DNA of 64,000 nucleotides. Origin: Roseateles puraquae. Lineage in GTDB: Bacteria; Pseudomonadota; Gammaproteobacteria; Burkholderiales; Burkholderiaceae_C. The first letter of the stretch is position 1, and the number at the start of each line of letters is the position of its first letter. The translations under genes and the position numbers were made by a program. The stretch covers positions 124,001 to 188,000 of the forward strand of contig NZ_NISI01000001.1 in NCBI RefSeq assembly GCF_002205845.1. The letters are read 5' to 3'. Below the pieces are notes generated by a model that saw only the letters and a list, made by a program, of their open reading frames with translations, ran no database searches and was not told where the DNA came from. Below, one piece after another: positions 45,721-54,581 of this stretch.

Positions 45721-46881
45721 TTACTTGCTCGCAGCCGCTGCCGCAGCCACCGCCGACGCGGCACCGGCGCCCGCGGCCACGCGCTGCACGGCCGCACCGT
45801 CCACCAGCGAGCTGGTGGGCGAGCGCAGCACCACATCGCCCAGAGCCAGGCCCGAGGCGATGACCACCTCACCCCGACGGTCGTCACGGTCACCCAGGGT
45901 GACGCTGACTTTCTTCAGCTGGTTGCCGGCCACCTTCCAGACGAAGGCCGCGTCGCCCTGCCGCTGCACCGAGCCTTCCGCCAGCACCAGCGCGCGGCGC
46001 TCGGCGCTCTCGACCCGGCCTTCGGCATACAGGCCGGCCACTTGCGGCGCCTTGGCGCGGTCGTCGAACTCGGCGATGACTTCGACCTGGCGGGTGGTGG
46101 CATTGGCGGAAGCGTCGATTCGCGCCAGCTTGCCGCGGAACTCGACATCGCCGAAACCATTGATGCGGAAGGCCACCGGCTGGCCCACCTTCAGCTCGCC
46201 CAGACGATCGGCCGAGATCTGCCCCTCGAAGCGCATCGAACCTGGGTCGATGACCTTGACCAACTCGCGACCGATCTGCACGGTGTCGCCGACCGAAATC
46301 TTGCGCTCGCTGACGACGCCATCGAACGGCGCCCGCACCTCGGTGCGTGTGACCTGCTGACGCGCCGTGACGGCCCGGGCCTTCGCTGCAGCCAGCTCGC
46401 TTTGGGCGGCGTTGCGGCGGACTTCGGCGTCTTCCAAGCCCTGCATGGAGATCATGCCTTGCTGGTTGAGCGTGCGCTGGCGGGCCAGCACGCGCTCGGT
46501 CTGCTCGAAGCTTTGCTGTGCGGCGCGCACGGCTTCTTCGGCCGAGGTGAGGCTGTCGCGGATGGCGGTCGGGTCCAAGCGGATGATGAGATCGCCGGCA
46601 CGCACCCGCTCGCCGTTGTCCTTGGCCACCTGCAGGACCACGGCGGCCACTTCAGCGCGCAGGTCGGCCCGGCGGGCCGGCTGGATGGCGCCGGTGATCA
46701 CCGGCGCGCCGATCAAGCCGCTCTGCCCCACCTGGCGCAGATCCTCCGGGGCCAGCAGCAGCGGCGCGGCAGGCTTGGCGGCGGCCTTGGCATCGTCGGG
46801 CTTGCCCCCCTTGCTGCAGGCGGCCAGGGTGAGAACCAGGGCCAGCGACAGGGTGGTGAGGAGCGGCGTTGCACGCATCAT
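45721..46881 (-). CDS. RND efflux adaptor lipoprotein (second system)
   Basis: A 386-residue membrane fusion protein. The signal peptide ends in a lipobox 'LTLAACSKG', so Cys22 should be lipidated and the protein anchored to the inner membrane. Lipoyl-type halves ('ADLRAEVAAVVLQVAKDNGE', 'VRAPFDGVVSERKISVGDTV') flank a helical hairpin at about 110-165. Beta-barrel and membrane-proximal domains follow. The tail is Ala-rich. It starts the operon ahead of the 42482-45706 pump. A palindrome 33-54 bp upstream could be its operator. Confidence 0.9.
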   Translation of the reverse strand: MMRATPLLTTLSLALVLTLAACSKGGKPDDAKAAAKPAAPLLLAPEDLRQVGQSGLIGAPVITGAIQPARRADLRAEVAAVVLQVAKDNGERVRAGDLIIRLDPTAIRDSLTSAEEAVRAAQQSFEQTERVLARQRTLNQQGMISMQGLEDAEVRRNAAQSELAAAKARAVTARQQVTRTEVRAPFDGVVSERKISVGDTVQIGRELVKVIDPGSMRFEGQISADRLGELKVGQPVAFRINGFGDVEFRGKLARIDASANATTRQVEVIAEFDDRAKAPQVAGLYAEGRVESAERRALVLAEGSVQRQGDAAFVWKVAGNQLKKVSVTLGDRDDRRGEVVIASGLALGDVVLRSPTSSLVDGAAVQRVAAGAGAASAVAAAAAASK

Positions 46882-46913
46882 GGAGAGACCTTCTTCAGAG
46901 GACTGGGTTAGGT

Positions 46914-46935
46914 GCCTGGAAACGGCGTTTCAGGC
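46914..46935. promoter_or_regulatory. Palindrome upstream of the second RND operon, candidate operator
   Basis: GAAACG-G-CGTTTC (46919-46931) is a perfect 13-bp palindrome, and with one bulged base the symmetry extends to GCCTG/CAGGC (46914-46935). A further GAAACG half-site lies upstream at about 46985. It could be a repressor site for the pump operon or a hairpin at the end of the nuo-NUDIX transcript; no T run follows on the minus strand, which favours the operator reading. Confidence 0.45.
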
Positions 46936-47047
46936 GCGCGAGCTTAACGGCCTGGCAACACTTCGCCAGAGGTCATGCAAGATTTGAAACGCGCCGTTGA
47001 CGCGATGCGAACAGCCCCCCAGCCGCGGATGGCACGCGACGGGCGGG

Positions 47048-47629
47048 TCAGGCCGGTTGCCAGTCCAGCGACCAGGCGCCCTGCTGCCAGCGCTGCAGCC
47101 ACAGCAGACCGATCAGCGACTTGGCGTCGGTCAGCTCACCACGGGCTGCCAACTGGTCGAGCTCGGCCGAGGTGTGGGTGACGAGTTCGAGAAACTCGCC
47201 GTCATCAAGCTTTTGCGTGCCCTGCGAGAGGCCCCGCGCGAAGAAGATGTGGATGCCTTCGTCGGAATAGGCGATGGCGTTGTGCAGCACGCCGGCGTAG
47301 GCCCATTCGGCCGCGGTGTAGCCCGTCTCCTCCAGCAGCTCGCGCTGGCCGCACACGAGCGGTGCTTCGCCGGCATCGAGCTTGCCCGCCGGAAACTCCA
47401 GCATGACCCGCCCCATCGGGTACCGGTACTGGCGCTCCATCAGGAGTCGCCCGTCGTCCAGCAAGGGCACCACCATCACGGCGCCCGGGTGGCGGATGAA
47501 CTCGCGGCTGGCGGTGCCACCATCGGGCAGCGCGACGCGGTCCTTGACGACGCGCAGGAAGTGGCCTTGGTAGACCTCGGCGCTGTCGAGCTGGCGCTCG
47601 ACGAGGTGGGCGTCGTCAGTCTTCGACAC
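47048..47629 (-). CDS. NUDIX hydrolase, ADP-ribose pyrophosphatase-like
   Basis: A 193-residue NUDIX enzyme. The NUDIX box is intact: 'GKLDAGEAPLVCGQRELLEE' followed by TGY, fitting G-x5-E-x7-RE-x2-EE-x-G. 'HPGAVMVVPLLDDGRLLMER' ahead of it and the acidic 'AYSDEGIHIFFA' after it are typical of the ADP-ribose/NDP-sugar branch. No ATG fits; GTG 47629 ('MSKTDDAHLVERQLD') is the likely start and lies 14 bp inside the DUF2818 gene. It is the last gene of the nuo operon, where it may recycle ADP-ribose from NAD turnover; that link is inference. Confidence 0.87.
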   Translation of the reverse strand: MSKTDDAHLVERQLDSAEVYQGHFLRVVKDRVALPDGGTASREFIRHPGAVMVVPLLDDGRLLMERQYRYPMGRVMLEFPAGKLDAGEAPLVCGQRELLEETGYTAAEWAYAGVLHNAIAYSDEGIHIFFARGLSQGTQKLDDGEFLELVTHTSAELDQLAARGELTDAKSLIGLLWLQRWQQGAWSLDWQPA

Positions 47630-47930
47630 GATGGGCGCCGCGGCGCAGATAGCGCCACACGAAGCCCGGGAAACCGAGCGTGGCGAACAGGCAGGCCGCT
47701 GCCGCGTAGAACTCCCACCCCTGTGCATGACGCTGGCCAATCTGGGCTTCGAGGGCCGTGCCGACACCGAAGGTCAGCGCGGCCATGAACACCAGTTCCA
47801 ACAGGCGCCACCAGCCGCCTTTGGGCGCGCGGCGGGGGCCGACCAGCAGCAGTCGTTCGCTGAAGTAAGGCAGGTTGGCCGCCACGACGGCGAAGACCAG
47901 CACGCCCCAGACCGCCGTGGTCTGGTCCAT
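47616..47930 (-). CDS. DUF2818 small membrane protein
   Basis: A 104-residue protein with three hydrophobic segments ('AVWGVLVFAVVAANLPYF', 'LLELVFMAALTFGVGTAL', 'YAAAACLFATLGFPGFVW') and 'LPYFSERLLLVGPRR' near the N-terminus, matching the DUF2818 family. Its start overlaps the nuoN stop by one base (TGATG), so it is translationally coupled to complex I. Family members sit at this position in Burkholderiales, which suggests an accessory or assembly role, but none is established. Confidence 0.82.
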   Translation of the reverse strand: MDQTTAVWGVLVFAVVAANLPYFSERLLLVGPRRAPKGGWWRLLELVFMAALTFGVGTALEAQIGQRHAQGWEFYAAAACLFATLGFPGFVWRYLRRGAHRVED

Positions 47931-49411
47931 CAGGTGGCGAGCGCCTTCACGATGGCCTGGGCGCACAGCGCCATGAGGCCACCCGGCAGCAAGCCGAACA
48001 CCAGCACGGCAAGGCCGTTGAGCGACATCACCACGCGCACGTCGCCCGGCGTGGTCAGCGGTGTCTTGTCGGCCGGCTCGTCGAAGAACATGACCTTCAC
48101 GACGCGCAGGTAGTAGAAGGCACCGATCAGCGACAGCACCACCGCGAAGATGGCCAGGTAGAGATAGGCGTCCACGTGCGTCGACACCAGCGCCTGCAGC
48201 ACTGCGAGCTTGGCGTAGAAGCCCACCGTCGGCGGCACACCGGCCAGCGAGAACATGAACAGCGTCATGACCAGCGCGAACCACGGGCTGCGCTTGGCCA
48301 GGCCGGCGAAGTCCTTCAGTTCTTCTGCCTCATGGCCGGCGCGGGCCAGCAGGATGACCATGCCGAAGGTGCCGAGCGTCGTCAGCACGTAGGTCACCGC
48401 GTAGAACATGGCCGAGCTGTAGGCGTTGGCGGCCGACAGCGTGTTGTTGTTGACCACACCGCTGGCCATGGCCAGCAGCATGAAGCCCATGTTCGCGATG
48501 GTCGAGTAGGCCAACATGCGCTTGATGTTGGACTGCGCGATGGCGGCGAGGTTGCCCACCAGCAGCGACATCACCGACAGCACGATCAGCATCTGCTGCC
48601 AGTCCACCGCCAAACCGATCATGCCCTCCACCAGCAGGCGGATGGTGATGGCGAAGGCCGCCAGCTTGGGCGCACCGCCGATCAGCAGCGTGATGGCCGT
48701 GGGAGCACCTTGGTAGACGTCGGGCACCCACATGTGGAAGGGAGCGGCGCCCAGCTTGAAGGCGAGGCCGGCCACGACGAACACCACGCCGAACACCAAC
48801 ACGCCGCGGTTGGGCACGCCCTTGGCGATGACATCGAAGACTTCAGGGATGCTCAGCGAGCCGGTGGCGCCGTACATCATCGACAGGCCGTAGAGCAGGA
48901 AGCCGCTGGCCAGTGCGCCGAGCACGAAGTACTTCATCGCGGCTTCGGTCGACACGGCATGGTCACGGCGCAGGGCCACCAGCGCATACAGCGACAGGCT
49001 CATCAGCTCCAGGCCAAGGTAGATGACCAGGAAGTTGTTGGCCGACAGCATCACGCAGATGCCCAGCAGCGAGAACAGGCTGAGGATGAAGAGCTCACCT
49101 TTGAGCATCTCCCGCACGCCGGCGTAGGGCCGCGCATAGACCAGCGCGATCATCGTCGCCACACAGGCGAAGCCGGCCAGCAGGTGACCCATGGGGTCGG
49201 CGACGACCATGCCCTGCATGGCGTAGGTCGTGAAGCCCGCGTCGAAGTAGTAGAAGTGCATGCCGGCCACGATGGCCATTGACAGCTGCGTCAGCCAGTA
49301 GGTGGGGCGGCGCTGTTCATCGGTGACCCACAGGTCCACCAGGGCCACCACGCAGCCCATCACCAACAGCAGGATCTCGGGGTAGATCGCGAGCCAGTTC
49401 ATGTCGTTCAT
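47930..49411 (-). CDS. nuoN: NADH-quinone oxidoreductase subunit N
   Basis: A 493-residue antiporter-like membrane subunit of complex I with about fourteen hydrophobic helices. The proton-channel lysine and glutamate regions are visible in 'GLELMSLSLYALVALRRDHA' and 'FKLGAAPFHMWVPDVYQGAP'. 'NIKRMLAYSTIANMGFMLLA' is the conserved helix. ATG 49411 ('MNDMNWLAIYPEIL') is normal. It is the last canonical nuo gene, 20 bp after nuoM. Confidence 0.96.
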   Translation of the reverse strand: MNDMNWLAIYPEILLLVMGCVVALVDLWVTDEQRRPTYWLTQLSMAIVAGMHFYYFDAGFTTYAMQGMVVADPMGHLLAGFACVATMIALVYARPYAGVREMLKGELFILSLFSLLGICVMLSANNFLVIYLGLELMSLSLYALVALRRDHAVSTEAAMKYFVLGALASGFLLYGLSMMYGATGSLSIPEVFDVIAKGVPNRGVLVFGVVFVVAGLAFKLGAAPFHMWVPDVYQGAPTAITLLIGGAPKLAAFAITIRLLVEGMIGLAVDWQQMLIVLSVMSLLVGNLAAIAQSNIKRMLAYSTIANMGFMLLAMASGVVNNNTLSAANAYSSAMFYAVTYVLTTLGTFGMVILLARAGHEAEELKDFAGLAKRSPWFALVMTLFMFSLAGVPPTVGFYAKLAVLQALVSTHVDAYLYLAIFAVVLSLIGAFYYLRVVKVMFFDEPADKTPLTTPGDVRVVMSLNGLAVLVFGLLPGGLMALCAQAIVKALAT

Positions 49412-49431
49412 TGTTCTTGCCTCTGCTCGGA

Positions 49432-50907
49432 TCAGACCGGGAGCTTGCTGGTCGCCACGTGCTTGAGCAGCTCGGTGACCGAGTGGTGCATCACGTCGGT
49501 GAAGGGCTTCGGGTAGAGGCCCATGTACAGCGTCGCCACGGCCAGCAGGCCCAGCATGATGAATTCGCGGGCGTTGATATCGGTGAGCGCGCGGACGTCA
49601 TCGTTGGCGATGTCGCCGAAGTAGACCCGCTTGACCATCCACAACGTGTAGGCCGCACCGAAGATCAGCGCGGTGGCGGCAATCAGGCCCAGCCAGAAGT
49701 TCGCGCCGACCGTGCCCAGGATGACCATCCATTCGCCCACGAAGCCGGCGGTCGCCGGCAGGCCGCAGTTGGCCATGCCGAAGAACACCGCGAAGGCCGC
49801 GAACCTGGGCATGGTGTTGACCACGCCGCCGTAGGAGGAAATCTCACGCGAGTGCACGCGGTCGTAGAGCACGCCGATGCACAGGAACATCGCGCCCGAC
49901 ACGAAGCCGTGCGAGATCATTTGCACGAGCCCGCCCGACACGCCCAGTTCATTGAAGATGAAGAAGCCCAGGGTCACAAAACCCATGTGCGCGATGGACG
50001 AGTAGGCCACCAGCTTCTTCATGTCCTTCTGCACCAGGGCCACCAGGCCGATGTAGACGACGGCAATCAGCGACATCGCGATGATGAGCCAGGCCCATTG
50101 GCGGGCGGCGTCCGGCGCGATGGGCAGCGAGAAGCGCAGGAAGCCATAGCAGCCGAGCTTCAGCATGATGGCAGCCAGCACGACCGAGCCACCCGTGGGC
50201 GCCTCGACGTGGGCGTCGGGCAGCCAGGTGTGCACCGGCCACATCGGCACCTTCACCGAGAAGGCGGCCAGGAAGGCGAAGAAGAGCCAGGTCTGGGCGC
50301 CACCCGCCAGCGGCAGCTTGTGCCAGGTCTGGATATCGAAGCTGCCGGCCGACTGGTAGTACAGGTACAGCAGCGCGATCAGCATCAGCAGCGAGCCGGC
50401 GAGCGTGTACAGGAAGAACTTGAAGGCCGCGTACACGCGGTTCGGGCCGCCCCACACGCCGATGATGATGTACATCGGGATGAGCGTGGCCTCGAAGAAC
50501 ACGTAGAACAGCATGCCATCCAGCGCGCTGAACACACCCACCATCAGACCCGACAGGATCAGGAACGCGCCCATGTACTGGTTCACTCGCGTCTCGATCA
50601 CTTCCCAGGCGGAGATGACGACGATGACGGTGATGAAGGCCGTCAGCGGCACGAACCACATCGAGATGCCATCCACGCCAAGGTGGTAGCGGATGTTGAA
50701 GCGCTCGATCCAGGCCAGGTTCTCAACGAACTGCATGGCAGCCGTCGAGGTGTCGAAGCCGGTGATGAGCGGCAGCGTGACGAGGAAGCTCGCCACGGCA
50801 GCCGCCAGCGCCATCCAGCGCACAGCACCCGCCTGTTCATCGCGCCCCAGAGCCAGCAGCAAGGCGCCGCAGGCGATGGGCAGAAAAATCGCAAGACTCA
50901 GCAACAT
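49432..50907 (-). CDS. nuoM: NADH-quinone oxidoreductase subunit M
   Basis: A 491-residue antiporter-like membrane subunit of complex I. 'FFEATLIPMYIIIGVWGGPN', 'FAFLAAFSVKVPMWPVHTWL' and 'MKKLVAYSSIAHMGFVTLGF' are the family's conserved channel segments. ATG 50907 ('MLLSLAIFLPIACGALLLAL') begins the first helix; the frame is open 40 codons farther into the nuoL end. It has about fourteen membrane helices and is one of the three proton-pumping units with NuoL and NuoN. Confidence 0.96.
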   Translation of the reverse strand: MLLSLAIFLPIACGALLLALGRDEQAGAVRWMALAAAVASFLVTLPLITGFDTSTAAMQFVENLAWIERFNIRYHLGVDGISMWFVPLTAFITVIVVISAWEVIETRVNQYMGAFLILSGLMVGVFSALDGMLFYVFFEATLIPMYIIIGVWGGPNRVYAAFKFFLYTLAGSLLMLIALLYLYYQSAGSFDIQTWHKLPLAGGAQTWLFFAFLAAFSVKVPMWPVHTWLPDAHVEAPTGGSVVLAAIMLKLGCYGFLRFSLPIAPDAARQWAWLIIAMSLIAVVYIGLVALVQKDMKKLVAYSSIAHMGFVTLGFFIFNELGVSGGLVQMISHGFVSGAMFLCIGVLYDRVHSREISSYGGVVNTMPRFAAFAVFFGMANCGLPATAGFVGEWMVILGTVGANFWLGLIAATALIFGAAYTLWMVKRVYFGDIANDDVRALTDINAREFIMLGLLAVATLYMGLYPKPFTDVMHHSVTELLKHVATSKLPV

Positions 50908-50927
50908 TCTTGTTCTCCGCCGCTCGA

Positions 50928-52967
50928 TCAGGACCCGAACAGGGCGCTGAACTGGGGCTTGATGTAGGGCCAGAGCTGCCAGGTCATCAGACCGGTCACG
51001 CCGAGGATCATGACCAGCGCGTACCAATACAGGAAGCCGGTCTGCACGCGGCGCACCAGGCCCGCGATGCCGCCCACCGTCTTGGCCGAGCCGTTGATGA
51101 CGAGGCCGTCGATCAGTGCCCCGTCACCGCCCTTCCACAGACCCACGCCGATCGCACGGGCCAGGCGGGCCAGCACGTTCTCGTTGAACCAGTCCATGAA
51201 GTACTTGTTCTCGAGGATGACGATCAGCGGACGCAGCACCTTGGCCAGGGTTGCCGGGATGCTGGGCGCAACCATGTAGAACACGTAGGCCGTGGCCACA
51301 CCCGCGAACGCCAGCCAGAACGGCAGCGTCTTCAGGCCATGCACGGCCATGGCCACGGCACCGTGGAACTCGCTGGCCAGCTCTTCCATCGCCGGGTGGG
51401 CGTGGAGGTTGACGAAGATGGCGTCCTTGAAGAACTCGCCGTAGAGCATCGGCTGGATCGCCAGGAAACCGATGACCACCGACGGAATGGCCAGCAGCAC
51501 CAGCGGCACCGTCACCACCCAAGGCGACTCGTGCGGAGTGTGGTCATGGCCATGACCGTGGTCGTCATGGTGATCGTGCTCACCGGGGAAAGGCTTGTGG
51601 TGGAAATGCTCCTTGCCGTGGAAGACCAGGAAGTACATCCGGAACGAATAGAAGGCCGTCACGAAGACGCCGGCAATCACCGCGAAGTAGGCGAAGCCTG
51701 AGGCTGGCAGATGGCTGGCATGCACCGCCTCGATGATCGAGTCCTTCGAATAGAAGCCCGAGAACAGCGGCGTGCCGATCAACGCCAGCGAGCCCAGCAG
51801 TGACGTGATCCAGGTGATCGGCATGTACTTGCGCAGGCCGCCCATGTTGCGGATGTCCTGGTCGTGGTGCATGCCCATGATCACCGAGCCCGCACCGAGG
51901 AACAGCAACGCCTTGAAGAACGCGTGCGTCATCAGGTGGAAGACGGCGACAGAGTAGGCCGAAGCCCCGAGCGCCACGGTCATGTAGCCGAGCTGTGACA
52001 GCGTCGAATACGCCACCACGCGCTTGATGTCGTTCTGGATGATGCCCAGGAAGCCCATGAACAGCGCCGTGATCGAACCGATCACCATGACGAAGTTCAG
52101 CGCGGTGTCGCTCAGCTCGAACAGCGGCGACATGCGCGCCACCATGAAGATGCCGGCCGTCACCATGGTGGCGGCGTGGATCAGGGCGGAGATGGGCGTC
52201 GGGCCTTCCATGGAGTCAGGCAGCCAGACGTGCAGCGGGAACTGCGCGCTCTTGCCCATGGCGCCGATGAACAGGCAGATGCAGGCCACGCTCAGCAGCG
52301 CCCAGTCCGTGCCCGGGAAGACCATCTTGGACAGCACGTCCGCCTTGGCGAAGGTCTCGGTGTAGTTGAGCGAGCCGCCGTAGGCCACCAGCAGGCCGAT
52401 GCCCAGGATGAAGCCGAAGTCACCCACACGGTTGACCAGGAAGGCCTTCATGTTGGCGAAGATCGCGCTCTGCTTCTTGTACCAGAAGCCGATCAGCAGG
52501 TAGGACACCAGGCCCACGGCCTCCCAGCCGAAGAACAGCTGGAGCATGTTGTTGCTCATCACGAGCATCAGCATGCTGAACGTGAACAGCGAGATGTAGG
52601 AGAAGAAGCGCTGGTAGCCGTCATCTTCTTCCATGTAGCCGATGGTGTAGATGTGCACCATCAGCGACACGAAGGTCACCACGCACATCATCATGGCCGT
52701 CAGGCCGTCGACCAGGAAGCCGACTTCCATCTTCAGGGGCCCAAGCACCATCCATTCATAGATGGTGGCGTTGAAGCGCGCGCCGTCGACCGCGACGCTG
52801 TACAGCGTCATGGCCGAGAGGACGAACGCCACCAGCACGCCGAGGATGGTCACCATGTGCGAGGCACGGCGGCCGATGGTCTTGCCGAAGAAGCCGGCCA
52901 GGATCGCGCCCGCGAGCGGCGCCAGCGGCACCGTCAGCAGCAGGTTCTGGGAGAGTTGTGCAGACAT
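50928..52967 (-). CDS. nuoL: NADH-quinone oxidoreductase subunit L
   Basis: A 679-residue subunit, the largest antiporter-like unit at the tip of the complex I membrane arm, with the long C-terminal lateral helix region. 'FVSLMVHIYTIGYMEEDDGY', 'AQFPLHVWLPDSMEGPTPIS', 'LIHAATMVTAGIFMVARMSP' and 'IKRVVAYSTLSQLGYMTVAL' are diagnostic. A His-rich loop ('HHDDHGHGHDHTPHE') lies in the C-terminal part. ATG 52967 ('MSAQLSQNLLLTVPLAPLAG') gives the standard start. Confidence 0.96.
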   Translation of the reverse strand: MSAQLSQNLLLTVPLAPLAGAILAGFFGKTIGRRASHMVTILGVLVAFVLSAMTLYSVAVDGARFNATIYEWMVLGPLKMEVGFLVDGLTAMMMCVVTFVSLMVHIYTIGYMEEDDGYQRFFSYISLFTFSMLMLVMSNNMLQLFFGWEAVGLVSYLLIGFWYKKQSAIFANMKAFLVNRVGDFGFILGIGLLVAYGGSLNYTETFAKADVLSKMVFPGTDWALLSVACICLFIGAMGKSAQFPLHVWLPDSMEGPTPISALIHAATMVTAGIFMVARMSPLFELSDTALNFVMVIGSITALFMGFLGIIQNDIKRVVAYSTLSQLGYMTVALGASAYSVAVFHLMTHAFFKALLFLGAGSVIMGMHHDQDIRNMGGLRKYMPITWITSLLGSLALIGTPLFSGFYSKDSIIEAVHASHLPASGFAYFAVIAGVFVTAFYSFRMYFLVFHGKEHFHHKPFPGEHDHHDDHGHGHDHTPHESPWVVTVPLVLLAIPSVVIGFLAIQPMLYGEFFKDAIFVNLHAHPAMEELASEFHGAVAMAVHGLKTLPFWLAFAGVATAYVFYMVAPSIPATLAKVLRPLIVILENKYFMDWFNENVLARLARAIGVGLWKGGDGALIDGLVINGSAKTVGGIAGLVRRVQTGFLYWYALVMILGVTGLMTWQLWPYIKPQFSALFGS

Positions 52968-52992
52968 CTTGTTCGCCTGTGTCCTTGTTCGA

Positions 52993-53313
52993 TCAGCCCT
53001 TGAGCGCGTCGAGCTCTTCCACGTTGATGCTGGCGCGATTGCGGAACAGCACGACGAGGATGGCCAGGCCGATGGCCGATTCGGCCGCAGCAACGGTCAA
53101 GATGAAGAACACGAAGACCTGGCCGCCCATGTCGCCGAGGTAGTGCGAGAAGGCGACGAAGTTCAGGTTGACCGCCAGCAGCATCAGCTCAATGGCCATC
53201 AGCAGCACGATCAGGTTCTTGCGGTTCAGGAAGATGCCGATCACCGACAGCGCGAACAGCATCGCGCCGAGCGTCAGGAAATGGCCCAGGGTCAGTCCAG
53301 CGGCGCCGATCAT
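52993..53313 (-). CDS. nuoK: NADH-quinone oxidoreductase subunit K
   Basis: A 106-residue three-helix membrane subunit. '[20 protein letters not shown]', the Glu-containing second helix '[18 protein letters not shown]' and '[20 protein letters not shown]' with its conserved Glu are all present. ATG 53313 overlaps the nuoJ stop as ATGA. The protein is about five residues longer at the N-terminus than the shortest family members. Confidence 0.96.
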   Translation of the reverse strand: MIGAAGLTLGHFLTLGAMLFALSVIGIFLNRKNLIVLLMAIELMLLAVNLNFVAFSHYLGDMGGQVFVFFILTVAAAESAIGLAILVVLFRNRASINVEELDALKG

Positions 53314-53951
53314 GCCTGGCCTCCTTCGTTGGGGGCAGCGGCCGGCGCGGGAGCTGCGACGGTCGGTGCCATCTTGATGATCTTCAGGCGGTCAGCCTTG
53401 GTGACCTTGACCTGTTCGGACGCATCCATCGCGCGCGAATCCTTGCGACGACGCAGGGTCAGGGCAATGGCGGCCACGATGGCCACCAGCAGCAGCACGG
53501 CGGCGATTTGAAGCGGGTAGAGGTAGCTCGTGTAGATCTCGATGCCGAGCAGCTTGGTGTTGCCCTGCTGCAGCTGGGCAGCGGTCGCCACCGGCGCGTC
53601 GGAGAGCTGGAAGCCGCCCATCAGCACGATGCCCATCTCGAAGGCGATCAGCGCGCCGATGACGGCAGCCACGGGCAGATGCTTCCAGAAGCCCTCACGC
53701 ATGCTGTCGGTATTCAGGTCGAGCATCATCACGACGAACAGGAACAGCACCATGACGGCACCGATGTAGACCAGCACCAGGGCGATCGCCAGGAACTCGG
53801 CCTTCAGCAGCATCCAGATGCAGGAGGCCGTGAAGAACGAGAGGATCAGGAAGAGCGCGGCATGCACAGTGCTTCGCGCCGTGATGACACGGAACGACGA
53901 CACCAGCAGGATGCCGGAGAAGACGTAGAAGAGGATGGTCGTGATGTCCAT
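53310..53951 (-). CDS. nuoJ: NADH-quinone oxidoreductase subunit J
   Basis: A 213-residue five-helix membrane subunit ('[20 protein letters not shown]', '[20 protein letters not shown]'). After the last helix comes a charged then Ala/Pro-rich tail of about 45 residues ('[20 protein letters not shown]'), as in other Burkholderiales. ATG 53951 ('[16 protein letters not shown]') was chosen by family. The frame is open farther upstream into the nuoI end. Confidence 0.95.
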   Translation of the reverse strand: MDITTILFYVFSGILLVSSFRVITARSTVHAALFLILSFFTASCIWMLLKAEFLAIALVLVYIGAVMVLFLFVVMMLDLNTDSMREGFWKHLPVAAVIGALIAFEMGIVLMGGFQLSDAPVATAAQLQQGNTKLLGIEIYTSYLYPLQIAAVLLLVAIVAAIALTLRRRKDSRAMDASEQVKVTKADRLKIIKMAPTVAAPAPAAAPNEGGQA

Positions 53952-54009
53952 ACGTATCCAGGCCAGCTGAGCTGGACCACCGGCGGCAGGCTTGGCGCCC
54001 GCCGGGCGA

Positions 54010-54495
54010 TCAGCGGTACTTGGCGTCCGCCTCCTTTTGCGCAGCGATTTGCGGCTCGTACTTGTCACCGACCGCCAGCAGCATGTCCTTGGTGAAGTAC
54101 AGATCACCACGCTTCTCACCGTGGTACTCGAAGATGTTGGTCTCGACGATCGAGTCCACCGGGCAGCTTTCCTCGCAGAAGCCGCAGAAGATGCACTTGG
54201 TCAGATCGATGTCGTAGCGCGTGGTGCGGCGGCTGCCGTCGGCGCGCACATCGCTCTCGATGGTGATGGCCATCGCAGGGCAGACGGCCTCACAGAGCTT
54301 GCAGGCGATGCAACGCTCTTCACCGTTCTCGTAGCGGCGCAGCGCGTGCAGGCCACGGAAGCGAGGCGACAGCGGCGTCTTCTCTTCCGGGAACTGCACC
54401 GTGATGTTGCGCGACAGGAAATGCCGACCCGTCAGGGCCATGCCCTTGAAGAGCTCAGTGAGCAGGAAGCTCTTGGCAAAGTCTTTGATGGACAT
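54010..54495 (-). CDS. nuoI: NADH-quinone oxidoreductase subunit I (two [4Fe-4S] clusters)
   Basis: A 161-residue ferredoxin-like subunit at the quinone-module interface. Two complete motifs, '[16 protein letters not shown]' and '[16 protein letters not shown]', bind clusters N6a and N6b. ATG 54495 ('[15 protein letters not shown]') is standard. It lies 58 bp ahead of nuoJ. The gap to nuoH upstream is 86 bp and is filled by a hairpin repeat. Confidence 0.97.
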   Translation of the reverse strand: MSIKDFAKSFLLTELFKGMALTGRHFLSRNITVQFPEEKTPLSPRFRGLHALRRYENGEERCIACKLCEAVCPAMAITIESDVRADGSRRTTRYDIDLTKCIFCGFCEESCPVDSIVETNIFEYHGEKRGDLYFTKDMLLAVGDKYEPQIAAQKEADAKYR

Positions 54496-54508
54496 CTGAT
54501 TACTGACT

Positions 54509-54575
54509 CCGCAGAGCCGCCTCAAGGAGGCAGTCGCCCCCTTGGGGGGCAGTGAACGAAGTGAACGTGGGGGTC
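54509..54575. repeat. REP-like double-hairpin repeat between nuoH and nuoI
   Basis: Two adjacent perfect hairpins, GCCTC-AAG-GAGGC (54519-54531) and GCCCCC-TTG-GGGGGC (54536-54550), are followed by GTGAAC-GAA-GTGAAC, a short direct repeat, then GTGGGGGTC. It fills most of the only long gap inside the nuo operon. From general knowledge, units of this design (C-run, short loop, G-run, then GAACGAAGTGAAC) are scattered through Burkholderiales genomes. It may attenuate or stabilise the mRNA between nuoH and nuoI. Confidence 0.7.
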
Positions 54576-54581
54576 GTCATG

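Noticed and set aside
43439-46360. A long open frame (about 970 codons) on the plus strand
   Set aside because: It is antisense to the second RND pump and adaptor; it has the same kind of shadow composition, caused by high GC third positions.
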